Source of the DNA: Rhizobium sp. L43 | Lineage (GTDB): Bacteria > Pseudomonadota > Alphaproteobacteria > Rhizobiales > Rhizobiaceae | Direction of reading: 5' to 3' | DNA: 64,000 nt | Assembly (NCBI RefSeq): GCF_002531725.1 | Contig: NZ_NWSQ01000017.1 | Coordinates: 106,567 to 170,566 of the forward strand | Part shown: in pieces, positions 37,918 to 46,500 of the stretch | Layout of the letters: each line of letters opens with the position of its first letter | Position numbering within the stretch: the first letter of the stretch is position 1 | Made by a program: the position numbers and the translations under genes | Notes under the pieces: model-generated | Database searches by the model: none | What the model was told of the DNA's origin: nothing | Seen by the model: only the letters and a program-made list of their open reading frames with translations

Positions 37918-38379
37918 AGGTGGATCCGGCCCCGGTTCCGTCTACCAATCCAAGCGCAACGCCCAGCGCGAGCGGCATTGGAAACGGGGGGCCGCTGGCT
38001 GGAAAAGAAGGACGCCGAGCGGCCTCGCCAGCCGCTCGGATCGGCTGTTCGGAACCGGACGATCTGCGATTCCTGGATTCGGCGATTTGAAAGCGATAAC
38101 CTTGATGGCGGGGCAGCTAGGTGAATGGATGTCAAGGGTGGCTTGGGCAACATTGGAGGTGCTCATAAACTAACTCCTGTGACGTCGTGCTTCGAGCATG
38201 ACTGTCGTTGCCGGAGACATTTGACGTCTGCCGGACAGCACCGGGGCCTGTGAGGGCTGGCTTCGAGAGGGGGCTTAAGTGTGCCGGTAAGAAGTAAGGG
38301 AGAATGCCGGTTGCCGATTGCTCATCACGCAATTCAAGCTAGAGTGGCCTCGCAGAAACGGTTGTTATAAGATTCGCGA
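37918..38379. other. Intergenic region before the Hachiman-like pair
   Basis: A small + frame (37886-38173) has no ribosome site or protein-like character. The segment just before 38380 contains TTGTTATAAGATT, a possible -10 region for the HamA-like gene. I see nothing else. Confidence 0.4.
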
Positions 38380-40008
38380 ATGTCGCTTCCTCCCTTGATC
38401 GGACCAAACGCGTCGGATGCCGGCGGCGTTGCCGGGCGTCGCGGCTTTCGGTTTCAAGACCATGTTGCGGCTCGATTTCTGATTCATCTTCTACAGCAGC
38501 AGAATCTTGCGCAGGTTGAGTGCGAAACGGGTGACGACATCGCTCTGCGTTGGGATGACGGTTTGACGCGACACAATGAGTACGTCCAGGTCAAGACCAC
38601 AGACAGCACCAGCAAGTGGTCATTAAGCGAGATCTATGAGCGCTCGCCTGCGTCCTCGAGAGGCACGTCGCTTGTCGAGCGCTCCCTCGCCTCGGAGCAA
38701 TTTCCTGGGCCGTCTTTATTTAGGTTCGTCACCGTGCGTGATGTCCGTTCAGACCTTCTTCCGTTGAAGATCGCAAGAGCCGACCGTTTCGACCGTAACG
38801 TGGTGGACGCGTTTGCATCGCTGGCCCCCAGAATTGCCAAAAGGCTTCCTGGCTCGATTTCTCCACAGGGGACGACGGTGGAACAGTGGACGCACTCAAT
38901 GCTCTGGGAGACCGTTGGAGGCGGCATCGAGGCCTTGAGGCTTGAGAACCTGAACTCTCTGCTTCGCCTCGCTGAAGCCGATGGGGAATGCCTGCTCGTT
39001 TCAGCGGCCGAACAGATCTACGACGACTTGGTCGTTCTGGCCGTGACAGCCGGTGACGCATCCCGCGTACAAAATCCATCGGCCAAAGTGATCACTAAAG
39101 GAGCTATCACCGCATGGTGGAAGCAGCAGGTGGTGCTCATTAGGCAGCGGAACCAGTCATTCGTAAAGGTCTATCAATTCGCGACACTAGGATTCTTCAC
39201 TGAGATCCACAGGATCGAAGAAACGGATCCCATACGCTCGATGGCATCATACGACGCGGAATTCGATGGTGGGGCATGGCGGAAGGACGATCTCTGCGAG
39301 TACCTCATCGACTGGCTTCCCGAGATTTCGTTATCGGCCCGAGTTCTTGCTCAGACGCCCAAGCTGGAGGCGCGAAGGCAGATTCATCGGGCTATCGAAT
39401 CCTTCGACAGGAGCCGCATCGACGAAGAAGCTCTCCTGGCTCAATTGCTCCTTCATGCTATCCTCAGGCACTACAAGTCCAGCGAGCCGCTTACATGCAA
39501 GCTCTTCAGCGTAGCGGGCACCACGGCATACGAAATGAACGCTCACATTGTGCCTTCGCCGACGGGAGACGAGTTGTGGCTCGGGCAATCCCACATCACT
39601 GCGACGCGCGATTTGGCCGACGTCGCCAGTGCAGTGGCCGCCGCCCTTGCGGACACGCTTGACCGAGATTTTTTGAAGAAGGAACGGGAGATCATCCTCC
39701 AGCTCCGCGAACCCCAGCACGTCCGGTCGAGCACCATCGACGGAATCTTCGACCGACATTCGAAGCTGGACGACCTTGTAAAGGTCTTAAATGTGCCCGT
39801 TTTAGTTGCATACGACAGTGCTGTACTCGCTGCGGGCTTCGCCGACGATTACGTGACGCACCTTCAGGCAGAAGTGGAAACCACGTACCAGTTCATAACG
39901 AACCAGTTTTCAGATGCGTTGAAGAAGGTGCGCATCCACGTTTTTCTGGTACCCGTGCAGGGACCCGAGCTGCTAGATGAATTCAAGCTTCGGCTGAGGA
40001 GAGCCTGA
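38380..40008 (+). CDS. HamA-like protein with fused DUF4297/Cap4-type nuclease domain
   Basis: A 542-residue protein, first gene of a Hachiman-like pair. Residues 14-75 match the DUF4297/Cap4 dsDNA endonuclease fold of the PD-(D/E)XK group: 'GGVAGRRGFRFQDHVAARFL', 'VECETGDDI' (E48, D52/D53) and 'EYVQVKTTD' (Q70-x-K72). The C-terminal part (about 370-542) resembles the DUF1837 domain of HamA, with 'DELWLGQSHITATRDLADVA' and 'IHVFLVPVQ'. In HamA the strand equivalent to 'WLGQSH' (400-405) normally carries an acidic-x-Lys nuclease motif; here it is Q-S-H. I infer that DNA cutting has moved to the N-terminal domain. One base separates its stop from the helicase start. The DUF1837 assignment is from pattern memory and needs a profile search. 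Confidence 0.72.
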   Translation: MSLPPLIGPNASDAGGVAGRRGFRFQDHVAARFLIHLLQQQNLAQVECETGDDIALRWDDGLTRHNEYVQVKTTDSTSKWSLSEIYERSPASSRGTSLVERSLASEQFPGPSLFRFVTVRDVRSDLLPLKIARADRFDRNVVDAFASLAPRIAKRLPGSISPQGTTVEQWTHSMLWETVGGGIEALRLENLNSLLRLAEADGECLLVSAAEQIYDDLVVLAVTAGDASRVQNPSAKVITKGAITAWWKQQVVLIRQRNQSFVKVYQFATLGFFTEIHRIEETDPIRSMASYDAEFDGGAWRKDDLCEYLIDWLPEISLSARVLAQTPKLEARRQIHRAIESFDRSRIDEEALLAQLLLHAILRHYKSSEPLTCKLFSVAGTTAYEMNAHIVPSPTGDELWLGQSHITATRDLADVASAVAAALADTLDRDFLKKEREIILQLREPQHVRSSTIDGIFDRHSKLDDLVKVLNVPVLVAYDSAVLAAGFADDYVTHLQAEVETTYQFITNQFSDALKKVRIHVFLVPVQGPELLDEFKLRLRRA

Positions 40009-40009
40009 C

Positions 40010-42151
40010 GTGGATACCAAGGATTTGCGCGCACTCCTCAAGACCGACTTCTCCCCGGAAGAAGCAGGACTTATCCTCTCTGCGATAAGCCGCCTCGTTA
40101 ACGCTCGGGCCACCCACGACGAAGGCCGCGAACTGGTCATTCGCTGCCTGGATCGGCGCGAACGTTTCCCCGACGGGCTGTCGATGGTTCTGGATGGATT
40201 GGTGCGATCCGTGGGATTGCTACCATACGTCGCCGAGAGCCGAGCCTCAACCTTGGAAGACCAGCTTCTGCTCGAAGCTCACCGCATGCCGATCGTCGGC
40301 GAGAAAAGGGTGTTTCATACTCTGCAGCTTCAAATCTATAGGGAGCTTGTGGCTGGCAGGAACGTCGTGCTGAGCGCCACGACCAGCGTAGGGAAGAGCG
40401 CCATCATCGACGCGGTTATCGCCACCGGCAAGCACCATCATCTAGCTATCATCGTCCCAACAATCGCCTTGATAGATGAAACAAGGCGCCGTCTCGCCAC
40501 ACAGTTCGGCGATCATTACGACATTGTTACCCACCCGACCCAGATCACTTCTCCCGAGCGTGAGACAATCTTCATCCTCACGCAGGAAAGAGCGCTGACG
40601 CGCAAGGATCTCAGCCTCGTGACGTTCTTCGTCATCGACGAGTTCTACAAACTCGATCTGCGGGGTGACGACGATGACGAGCGCTCTGTCGATCTTAATC
40701 TATGTTTTCACAAGCTGGCCTCCACAGGAGCACAGTTTTACCTGATCGGACCGCATGTCGACGGAGTTGTCGGCCTGGCTTCGTCCTACGAATACCTTTT
40801 CGTGCCGTCGTTGTTCTCCACCGTGGCGTTGGACATCGTGCAATTTAGGTTGCCAAGGCACGGAGGGCAGCGCGAAGATAAGCTGATAGAGCTTTGCTCC
40901 GATCTCACTTCACCGACGATCGTCTACTGCCAGTCGCCGCACAGCGCTCACGATGCTGCCAGCGCCCTGCTGGATGCCGCCCTTTTTCCACTGGTCCCGG
41001 AACTGGATGACGCGGTTGAATGGCTGACCTTCGAATATCCGTCGGACTGGATCGTGACCACGGCGTTGAAGCACGGAATCGGCATTCATCACGGCAACAT
41101 TCCGCGAGCGTTACAACAGTACGTGCTTCGCGCGTTCGAAAGTGGAACCCTTAAGCTGCTCGTCTGTACATCGACGATGATCGAAGGTGTCAACACCGTC
41201 GCCGAGAACGTCATCCTGTTCGACAAGCGACTCAACAACACCTCATTAGACCATTTCACTTTCCGGAACATTGCGGGACGGGCTGGACGGATGAGGCGGT
41301 ACTTTGTGGGCAAGGTCTTCGTCCTGGAAGAGCAGCCGGCGCCGGATCGGTTCACCGTGGAGATTGCCGTCGGCACACAAGGCCCGAACGCGCCGATCTC
41401 GCTGCTTCTGGATTTGGAGGATGAAGATCTGACGGAAGTCTCTCGAGACCGCGTCAAGGGAGTGCGCGATGCAAGCCCGCTGTCCCCGGAGACCCTGCGC
41501 CTCAACCGGCATGTCTCGGTCGACCGGCAGGAGGCCATTTACCACCTGATCACGAGCGATCTTCTTCTCTATCATGACATGCTCGCCTGGACCGGAATGC
41601 CACGGCCGCCGCAGCTACTCGGTGTCTGCGATCTTGTCTTCGACTATCTCGACACGAACGTTCTGAAGGGTTACGGCATCTTTTCCGGCAACGCCCTGAA
41701 GGCGTCAATTACGCGCGTGCAGATGTCGCAACGCTACCGCGAAGTGGTCGACAACTTCGTTGCACATCGAAGGGCCGACACCACTATAAGCGACGGGGTG
41801 GAACTTGCGCTTCGTTTCATGCGCAAGTACCTCTCCTACACATTTCCCCGCCACCTCATGGCGATATCTCATATTCAGGCTGACATCTTTAGGAGAGTTG
41901 GCTTGGAGCCCGGAAACTACGGCCTTTACGCAGCCATGTGCGAAAATCTCTTTCTCCCCGCGGGCCTTTACGCGTTGGACGAGTATGGCGTTGCACCGGA
42001 AACAGCACGGAAGCTGGGGCCGGGAGACTTTAAGACCCTCGACGCGGCTCTCGACTACATCACAGCCATCGATCTGCAGAAGACCCAGCTTCTTAACTTC
42101 GAACGGGACATGATCGAGGATATGCGAGCGACGTTAAGGCGCAAAATGTAG
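40010..42151 (+). CDS. HamB-like SF2 helicase (Ski2-like)
   Basis: A 713-residue helicase, partner of the preceding protein. Walker A is 'LSATTSVGKSAII' (about 121-133), motif II a DEAD variant 'FFVIDEFYKLD' (about 205), motif III 'YLIGPHVDG', motifs IV-V 'GIHHGNIPRALQQYVLRAFE' and 'LVCTSTMIEGVNT', and motif VI 'NIAGRAGRMRR'. This is the layout of HamB/AbpB-type helicases, related to Ski2, which in Hachiman sense DNA damage or invading DNA and release the HamA nuclease. The start is GTG 40010, with GAGGAG upstream inside the end of the previous gene, so the two are translationally coupled. Motifs are all intact. Confidence 0.82.
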   Translation: MDTKDLRALLKTDFSPEEAGLILSAISRLVNARATHDEGRELVIRCLDRRERFPDGLSMVLDGLVRSVGLLPYVAESRASTLEDQLLLEAHRMPIVGEKRVFHTLQLQIYRELVAGRNVVLSATTSVGKSAIIDAVIATGKHHHLAIIVPTIALIDETRRRLATQFGDHYDIVTHPTQITSPERETIFILTQERALTRKDLSLVTFFVIDEFYKLDLRGDDDDERSVDLNLCFHKLASTGAQFYLIGPHVDGVVGLASSYEYLFVPSLFSTVALDIVQFRLPRHGGQREDKLIELCSDLTSPTIVYCQSPHSAHDAASALLDAALFPLVPELDDAVEWLTFEYPSDWIVTTALKHGIGIHHGNIPRALQQYVLRAFESGTLKLLVCTSTMIEGVNTVAENVILFDKRLNNTSLDHFTFRNIAGRAGRMRRYFVGKVFVLEEQPAPDRFTVEIAVGTQGPNAPISLLLDLEDEDLTEVSRDRVKGVRDASPLSPETLRLNRHVSVDRQEAIYHLITSDLLLYHDMLAWTGMPRPPQLLGVCDLVFDYLDTNVLKGYGIFSGNALKASITRVQMSQRYREVVDNFVAHRRADTTISDGVELALRFMRKYLSYTFPRHLMAISHIQADIFRRVGLEPGNYGLYAAMCENLFLPAGLYALDEYGVAPETARKLGPGDFKTLDAALDYITAIDLQKTQLLNFERDMIEDMRATLRRKM

Positions 42152-42630
42152 GATCCTTCTCGAACCGCAAATGCGGGTCCATCAGCGCTGAACAGATACG
42201 TTGTCGCTTTGCTTGAAGTATCCGCGAGACTACCTCCGATACTGCATTCCGCGCAAACCTTCTGCCTCCCCGATCCATCGAGATTTCCGCTTCTGGGAGG
42301 CAGCTAGAATGCAAGCTTTGGCCGGCACGGGGGCGCATTGTAGACCATTGCCAACCCCTAGGTTGCTCCATCCCCATCTTACCCTATCCTCAGCATTCTT
42401 CCACAGGACGGCTGAGATGTAGCGTTGCGCCGGATCGCTATGAGAGCAAACTAGATAGGCTTGACCGCAGTCGTCTTGCTTGGCATACAAAGCATGGCCC
42501 TACACGCGGGCCGGTGTGCCCGCCACGCAAAGCTATGTCAGCGTTTAAATCTCTAAAGTGTCACTCCATGCCAACGGGCATGGGTCTGGCCATTAGCGGG
42601 CACATGGTCGGATCATACCAGGATATGGAT
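42152..42630. other. Intergenic region
   Basis: No gene or RNA recognised. It separates the helicase from the next + strand gene; an unrelated open frame upstream of 42631 lacks coding character. Confidence 0.4.
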
Positions 42631-43791
42631 ATGACCGAAACGAAAGAATTTCGCAGACTAAAGGCTCTGGCAAAGCGATACGCGCGCGCGAACAGGATCG
42701 CGCAACATCAGGCCCTTGACCTGATTGCGGGGGAACTGGATTTCCCTAGCTGGACCAAGTTTATCGCCGCCGGCAAAAAAGGTTGGCAGATCGCTACCGA
42801 ACAAATGGAGGGCCTCGAGGCCTTTGTTAAGCGCCCCCTCCCGGCGGCAACCTTCCGGAACGGTGAACCTGAAACCATGAACCGGCGTTTCATATACCTC
42901 GAAGAGGCCGAACAGGGCATGATTGGGGATCATGCATATCGGCTTCAAGTGGTTCTTCACGACGTCATCATCGCAGGCGAAGGATGGAGCATCAGGGTGC
43001 CAGAGAACCCTGGCGCGATCCCGATCGTAGAGACACTTACGGATCAGAGTGGGGAGTGCCCGGTGCTTGACCCGGAGTTCCTGGAGACCGCACTCCGTCT
43101 GGCCCGAGATCGGGCGGCTCAGGTTCGTGCGGAGATCTCTACCGATTGGCCCCGACGGTCCACAAAGCCGGATCTTGGCGGTGTTGTTCGGCACCCGCTG
43201 AGCCACGTGGAGTCGGATGTGTGGTTCTGTGTACATTGCAATGGAAAGATCACCGGCGCTCAGATCGCGCAGAACCTCTGGCATTGTCCGTGTTGCGGGG
43301 CATCGCCTCTCGACATCTTTGACACTCCATTCTGGTGTGATGATGGGAGCAAGTCATTTCTTCCGGTGACAGCAGACGGCCCCGCGGATAAAGGCAAGCC
43401 CGATTTTCGGATTGTCGATAGCCGGCCCAAGCTCGACCTGAATGAAGACAAGGTCGTTCTTCTCGTCCGCAGCGCTTTGCTTGATGACGCAACCAACATC
43501 AGCGAGAAGCTGGGCGCTCTTCGTGCCGAGATCCGTGTCGATGACGACAATGGTGTCTGGATTGGTCTTGAGGAGGATTTGTGGCCGGAGGACAAGGACC
43601 CGGCTCAGGCTTTGGCGGTAGCGGAGCTGCTGGGTCTGGAGGTTGAACTTGAAACGATCTGGTCCGCGATACCTTTCGCGTGGCCAGGCCTGGGCGAGTT
43701 AACCTCGAGCACGAGTGAGTATACGCGAATAATGCTGGACGCGTATGAGCAGTATGGCGGCTTACCAGACAAGAAAGCTAAGGCATTGTAG
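42631..43791 (+). CDS. Hypothetical protein with zinc ribbon
   Basis: A 386-residue protein. The N terminus ('RLKALAKRYARANRIAQHQA' then 'LDLIAGELDFPSWTKFIA') is a short helical domain seen at the start of several mobile-element proteins. Around residues 200-235 two Cys pairs, 'FCVHCNGK' and 'HCPCCGAS', form a probable zinc ribbon. The C-terminal part is acidic. ATG 42631 is chosen because AGGA stands seven bases before it. It lies between the Hachiman-like and Druantia operons, so a defence role is possible by location only. Confidence 0.65.
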   Translation: MTETKEFRRLKALAKRYARANRIAQHQALDLIAGELDFPSWTKFIAAGKKGWQIATEQMEGLEAFVKRPLPAATFRNGEPETMNRRFIYLEEAEQGMIGDHAYRLQVVLHDVIIAGEGWSIRVPENPGAIPIVETLTDQSGECPVLDPEFLETALRLARDRAAQVRAEISTDWPRRSTKPDLGGVVRHPLSHVESDVWFCVHCNGKITGAQIAQNLWHCPCCGASPLDIFDTPFWCDDGSKSFLPVTADGPADKGKPDFRIVDSRPKLDLNEDKVVLLVRSALLDDATNISEKLGALRAEIRVDDDNGVWIGLEEDLWPEDKDPAQALAVAELLGLEVELETIWSAIPFAWPGLGELTSSTSEYTRIMLDAYEQYGGLPDKKAKAL

Positions 43792-44166
43792 GCTGTCTTC
43801 GACCAACGCTCTGGCCAGGGAAGCCATGTCAATGGCAGGCGCGTTGGCCGCGACCGCCGCCGCCCCGTCATCAGCAAATTGGCGGCTTTAACTAAAGGGC
43901 CGGAGAATTCCCGAAGTTGGGATTAAGGGCTGGGATGCGGCGCTAAACAGCCGTTCCGCGAGGCGAGCCCCCATGTCAATTTGCGCCGACAGCAGACATC
44001 GGCAGTCGGCGCTTTGCAGTAAAAGCAGCCATGGCGTTGCCATTGATCTCCTCAATGGTCCACAGGTATGCGGAGAGAAATCGCTTTGTCACGCCCCAAA
44101 TTCTTGGTGACCTGTCGAATACCATGTTCACGCCTCGGCTGACGTTTAATCGGAGCGGATTTTCGG
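43792..44166. other. Intergenic region between convergent genes
   Basis: The 3' ends of a + gene and a - gene face each other here. No gene or strong hairpin recognised. Confidence 0.4.
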
Positions 44167-45090
44167 CTACCGAAAGCTGAATTCGCGAATGTTGCCGAAC
44201 ATCCCGTGGTCCTCGAGAGGCATCTCCTCGACGGGGGGCGCCACGACGAATTCTAATTGGCTCAGGTCCATGTTCTCAATAAACGGAGCAAAGGCGACGA
44301 CGCGGTCTTGGATAGCGGGCAGAGGCGCAGAGAAGATCGAGGGGATTCCGCTACCGCGCGTCGCGGGGGTCCATGTCTGCGCAAACTGCTCGACTGGCCC
44401 CAGCCCCAGGGAATATGAGCTCAGGTAGTGGAGTTCCTTACGAAATGCATCTTGCGTAGGCATGTAGACACCCCGGCGGACATACAACTCATCGAGCGAA
44501 CCTGGCCCCTCATCACCGAGATGATCAAGGTAATCCGGCAAGAATGCTTCTATAAGACCGTTGTTCGCCTGGAATATCGCCGCCATTTCGGCGGGCGTAA
44601 AAAGGGGAACAATGCTTTGATCGACCGCATTGATTACAAACCGACCGGCCTGAGACGGATAGCAGAGCTGGTCGAAGTCGCGGATCGATGCCTTAATAGA
44701 CAGCATTTCCGGAGAGTCCTGTCGGCGCCTTAGACCGTCGACCCAAGACTCTGTAAAACCGCGTAGAAACGTGTCGAGCTTGGCTGAAGGGACATCTCTT
44801 CCCAGAACATAGTCGCAGAATTCGGCAGACCATTTTTTCTGGCTGTCTTTGAAGAAGTCGTGGCTGCGAATGATGAGTTCGTCGCTCGCCATGACTTTTG
44901 GGCCAGAGGCGAAGGGGATGCGCTCTACCGGCGCCACACCGGAACTGTCGTCCAGAAGGCGCTGGCGCATGTAAGGATCGCTTAGATTCTGAGGGAGGGT
45001 TATGTGCCGAAGCCGCTCTCCCTGTTCCCAGGTCTGCAAGTAAACGTCATAATCATCTCGATCGTCCATTTGATCGGCTTCAACGTTCAT
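44167..45090 (-). CDS. Hypothetical protein in the defence island
   Basis: A 307-residue acidic protein with no domain I recognise. Features: 'DELIIRSHDFFKDSQKKWSA', a predicted helical middle ('TPAEMAAIFQANNGLIEAFL') and a conserved-looking end ('GMFGNIREFSFR'). ATG 45090 is preceded by GAGGACGATAGTA; an in-frame extension to 45246 looks non-coding. A XRE regulator lies 282 bases upstream on the same strand. No membrane segment or catalytic motif is visible. Confidence 0.6.
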   Translation of the reverse strand: MNVEADQMDDRDDYDVYLQTWEQGERLRHITLPQNLSDPYMRQRLLDDSSGVAPVERIPFASGPKVMASDELIIRSHDFFKDSQKKWSAEFCDYVLGRDVPSAKLDTFLRGFTESWVDGLRRRQDSPEMLSIKASIRDFDQLCYPSQAGRFVINAVDQSIVPLFTPAEMAAIFQANNGLIEAFLPDYLDHLGDEGPGSLDELYVRRGVYMPTQDAFRKELHYLSSYSLGLGPVEQFAQTWTPATRGSGIPSIFSAPLPAIQDRVVAFAPFIENMDLSQLEFVVAPPVEEMPLEDHGMFGNIREFSFR

Positions 45091-45371
45091 TACTATCGTC
45101 CTCGTATTCGATGTGTCCCCGCATACCCTGGGCCTGCGGGAGGTGAACATCCCAGCTTGAACTCGTGACATCGCCGCGTGCTGCATCCGGAATATGTCGA
45201 GTGGATATTCCACTTCTTCTGGCGGGTTTGGGACGAAGAGCAGCATGGTGTGCTCGCATAATCAAAGCAGGTTGGGTGGGCGACTGGCACGGTCTCATGG
45301 CAGAACTGATCGATTCGGCTCTGCTGGTGGCCGTTGACAATGTCGTGGATGCTCATCCCAGTCAGTCGAAG

Positions 45372-45644
45372 CTACTGATCGACGTCTGCTTGGATGCGAG
45401 CTGTCCGAATGAGGGCTACGCCGGGGCCCCGCATTCCCTCGCCATCGATGAAGACGACGCCGGCGGCCTCTTGGGCGGCCCGCACCCTTTCGATGGATTC
45501 GACGAGGACGTTTCCCTCGCCCTTCTCTATTCTGGCGACGACCTGGCGGCTGATGCCGGCAAGCGCCGCCAGTTCCTCCTGGCTCAGTCCCAACAGTGCA
45601 CGGCCTGCCCGCAGGGCGGTCATCATCTCGGAAGTGGTGTCCAT
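45372..45644 (-). CDS. XRE-family regulator
   Basis: A 90-residue DNA-binding protein: 'GRALLGLSQEELAALAGISRQVVARIEKGE' is read through residues 14-43, a canonical Cro/cI helix-turn-helix. The short C-terminal part ends 'GPGVALIRTARIQADVDQ', as in small antitoxin-like or restriction-controller proteins. It lies between the unknown minus gene (downstream) and the divergent vsr gene (upstream), so it may control one or both, in the way C proteins control restriction genes. Confidence 0.85.
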   Translation of the reverse strand: MDTTSEMMTALRAGRALLGLSQEELAALAGISRQVVARIEKGEGNVLVESIERVRAAQEAAGVVFIDGEGMRGPGVALIRTARIQADVDQ

Positions 45645-45954
45645 GAATCCTTGGAAAGGATTGGGATATCGTTGTCAACAATTACAAGCAAGGATTCATA
45701 TCGAACCGCACCAAGTGGCGCGATCCTTCGCGCATGGCAACGGACCCTAGGCCGCTCGGGGCCGTGTGAACTAACGGAAAGGCGCTCGAGCGTGGCGCCG
45801 TCGCCGTTCCGGGAACGTGGAATGCAGGTTCCGAGCGGCCATTTGCGAGCGGGATCTCAGCGCCAGCGACGCCGCGCGAGAACCGCCGTTTGCCAGTCCG
45901 TTCCTCGCGCGGTCCGGCCATCATCACGCCACCGAGATTGTATATCGAAGCTAC

Positions 45955-46500
45955 ATGGACCTCGAAGCAACGCCATCCGTACGTCGACGAATGCAGCGCA
46001 CACGGAGGCACGACAATTCATTCGAGGTTTCAATCAGATCGCAGCTCTTCGACAAAGGGTTCCGCTATCGGGTTCATTACCCCGTGCCCGGAATGAAGCG
46101 AATCACCTGCGACATCGCTCTACCCGGGTTGAAAATCGCAATCTTCCTCGATGGCTGCTTCTGGCATGGGTGCTATATCCACCCGCCATCGGTGAAGAAG
46201 AACACCACCTTCTGGATGGAGAAGATCGAACGCAACCGCGCACGTGACAAGCGGGTCCGCGAGCACCTTGCGCAGATCGGCTGGACAGTTCTTCGATTCT
46301 GGGAGCATGAGGCGGTCGAAGCAATCGTGACGAAGATCGTTTCGACCGTCGAGCAACATAGAGCAGCGAAATCCTCACTTCGCGGCAGCGCGCGCTCGTT
46401 GCAGAACATGAAGCGGGCGCCTGGACAATTCGAAGCTGTCGACAGCGACGTAGTTGCTACGGAGGTCCAGACGGTCGAACAGCCTCCTCGCGTCCCATAG
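45955..46500 (+). CDS. vsr: Vsr-type very short patch repair endonuclease
   Basis: A 181-residue endonuclease that nicks next to T:G mismatches formed when 5-methylcytosine deaminates. 'RRMQRTRRHDNSFEVSIRSQ', 'KGFRYRVHYPVPGMKRITCD', 'IFLDGCFWHGC', 'FWMEKIERNRARDKRVREHL' and 'GWTVLRFWEHE' are the Vsr blocks, including the catalytic Asp and the zinc-binding His/Cys. Such genes accompany cytosine-C5 methyltransferases, here the DruM-like enzyme 10 kb away. Its last 42 codons overlap the 3' end of druE on the opposite strand. The C-terminal tail beyond the Vsr fold is about 50 residues longer than usual. Confidence 0.88.
   Translation: MDLEATPSVRRRMQRTRRHDNSFEVSIRSQLFDKGFRYRVHYPVPGMKRITCDIALPGLKIAIFLDGCFWHGCYIHPPSVKKNTTFWMEKIERNRARDKRVREHLAQIGWTVLRFWEHEAVEAIVTKIVSTVEQHRAAKSSLRGSARSLQNMKRAPGQFEAVDSDVVATEVQTVEQPPRVP

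Noticed and set aside
45165..46247. Open + frame of 360 codons across the XRE gene and vsr
   Set aside because: It runs antisense through the HTH domain and out of frame through vsr, both of which have clear family motifs.
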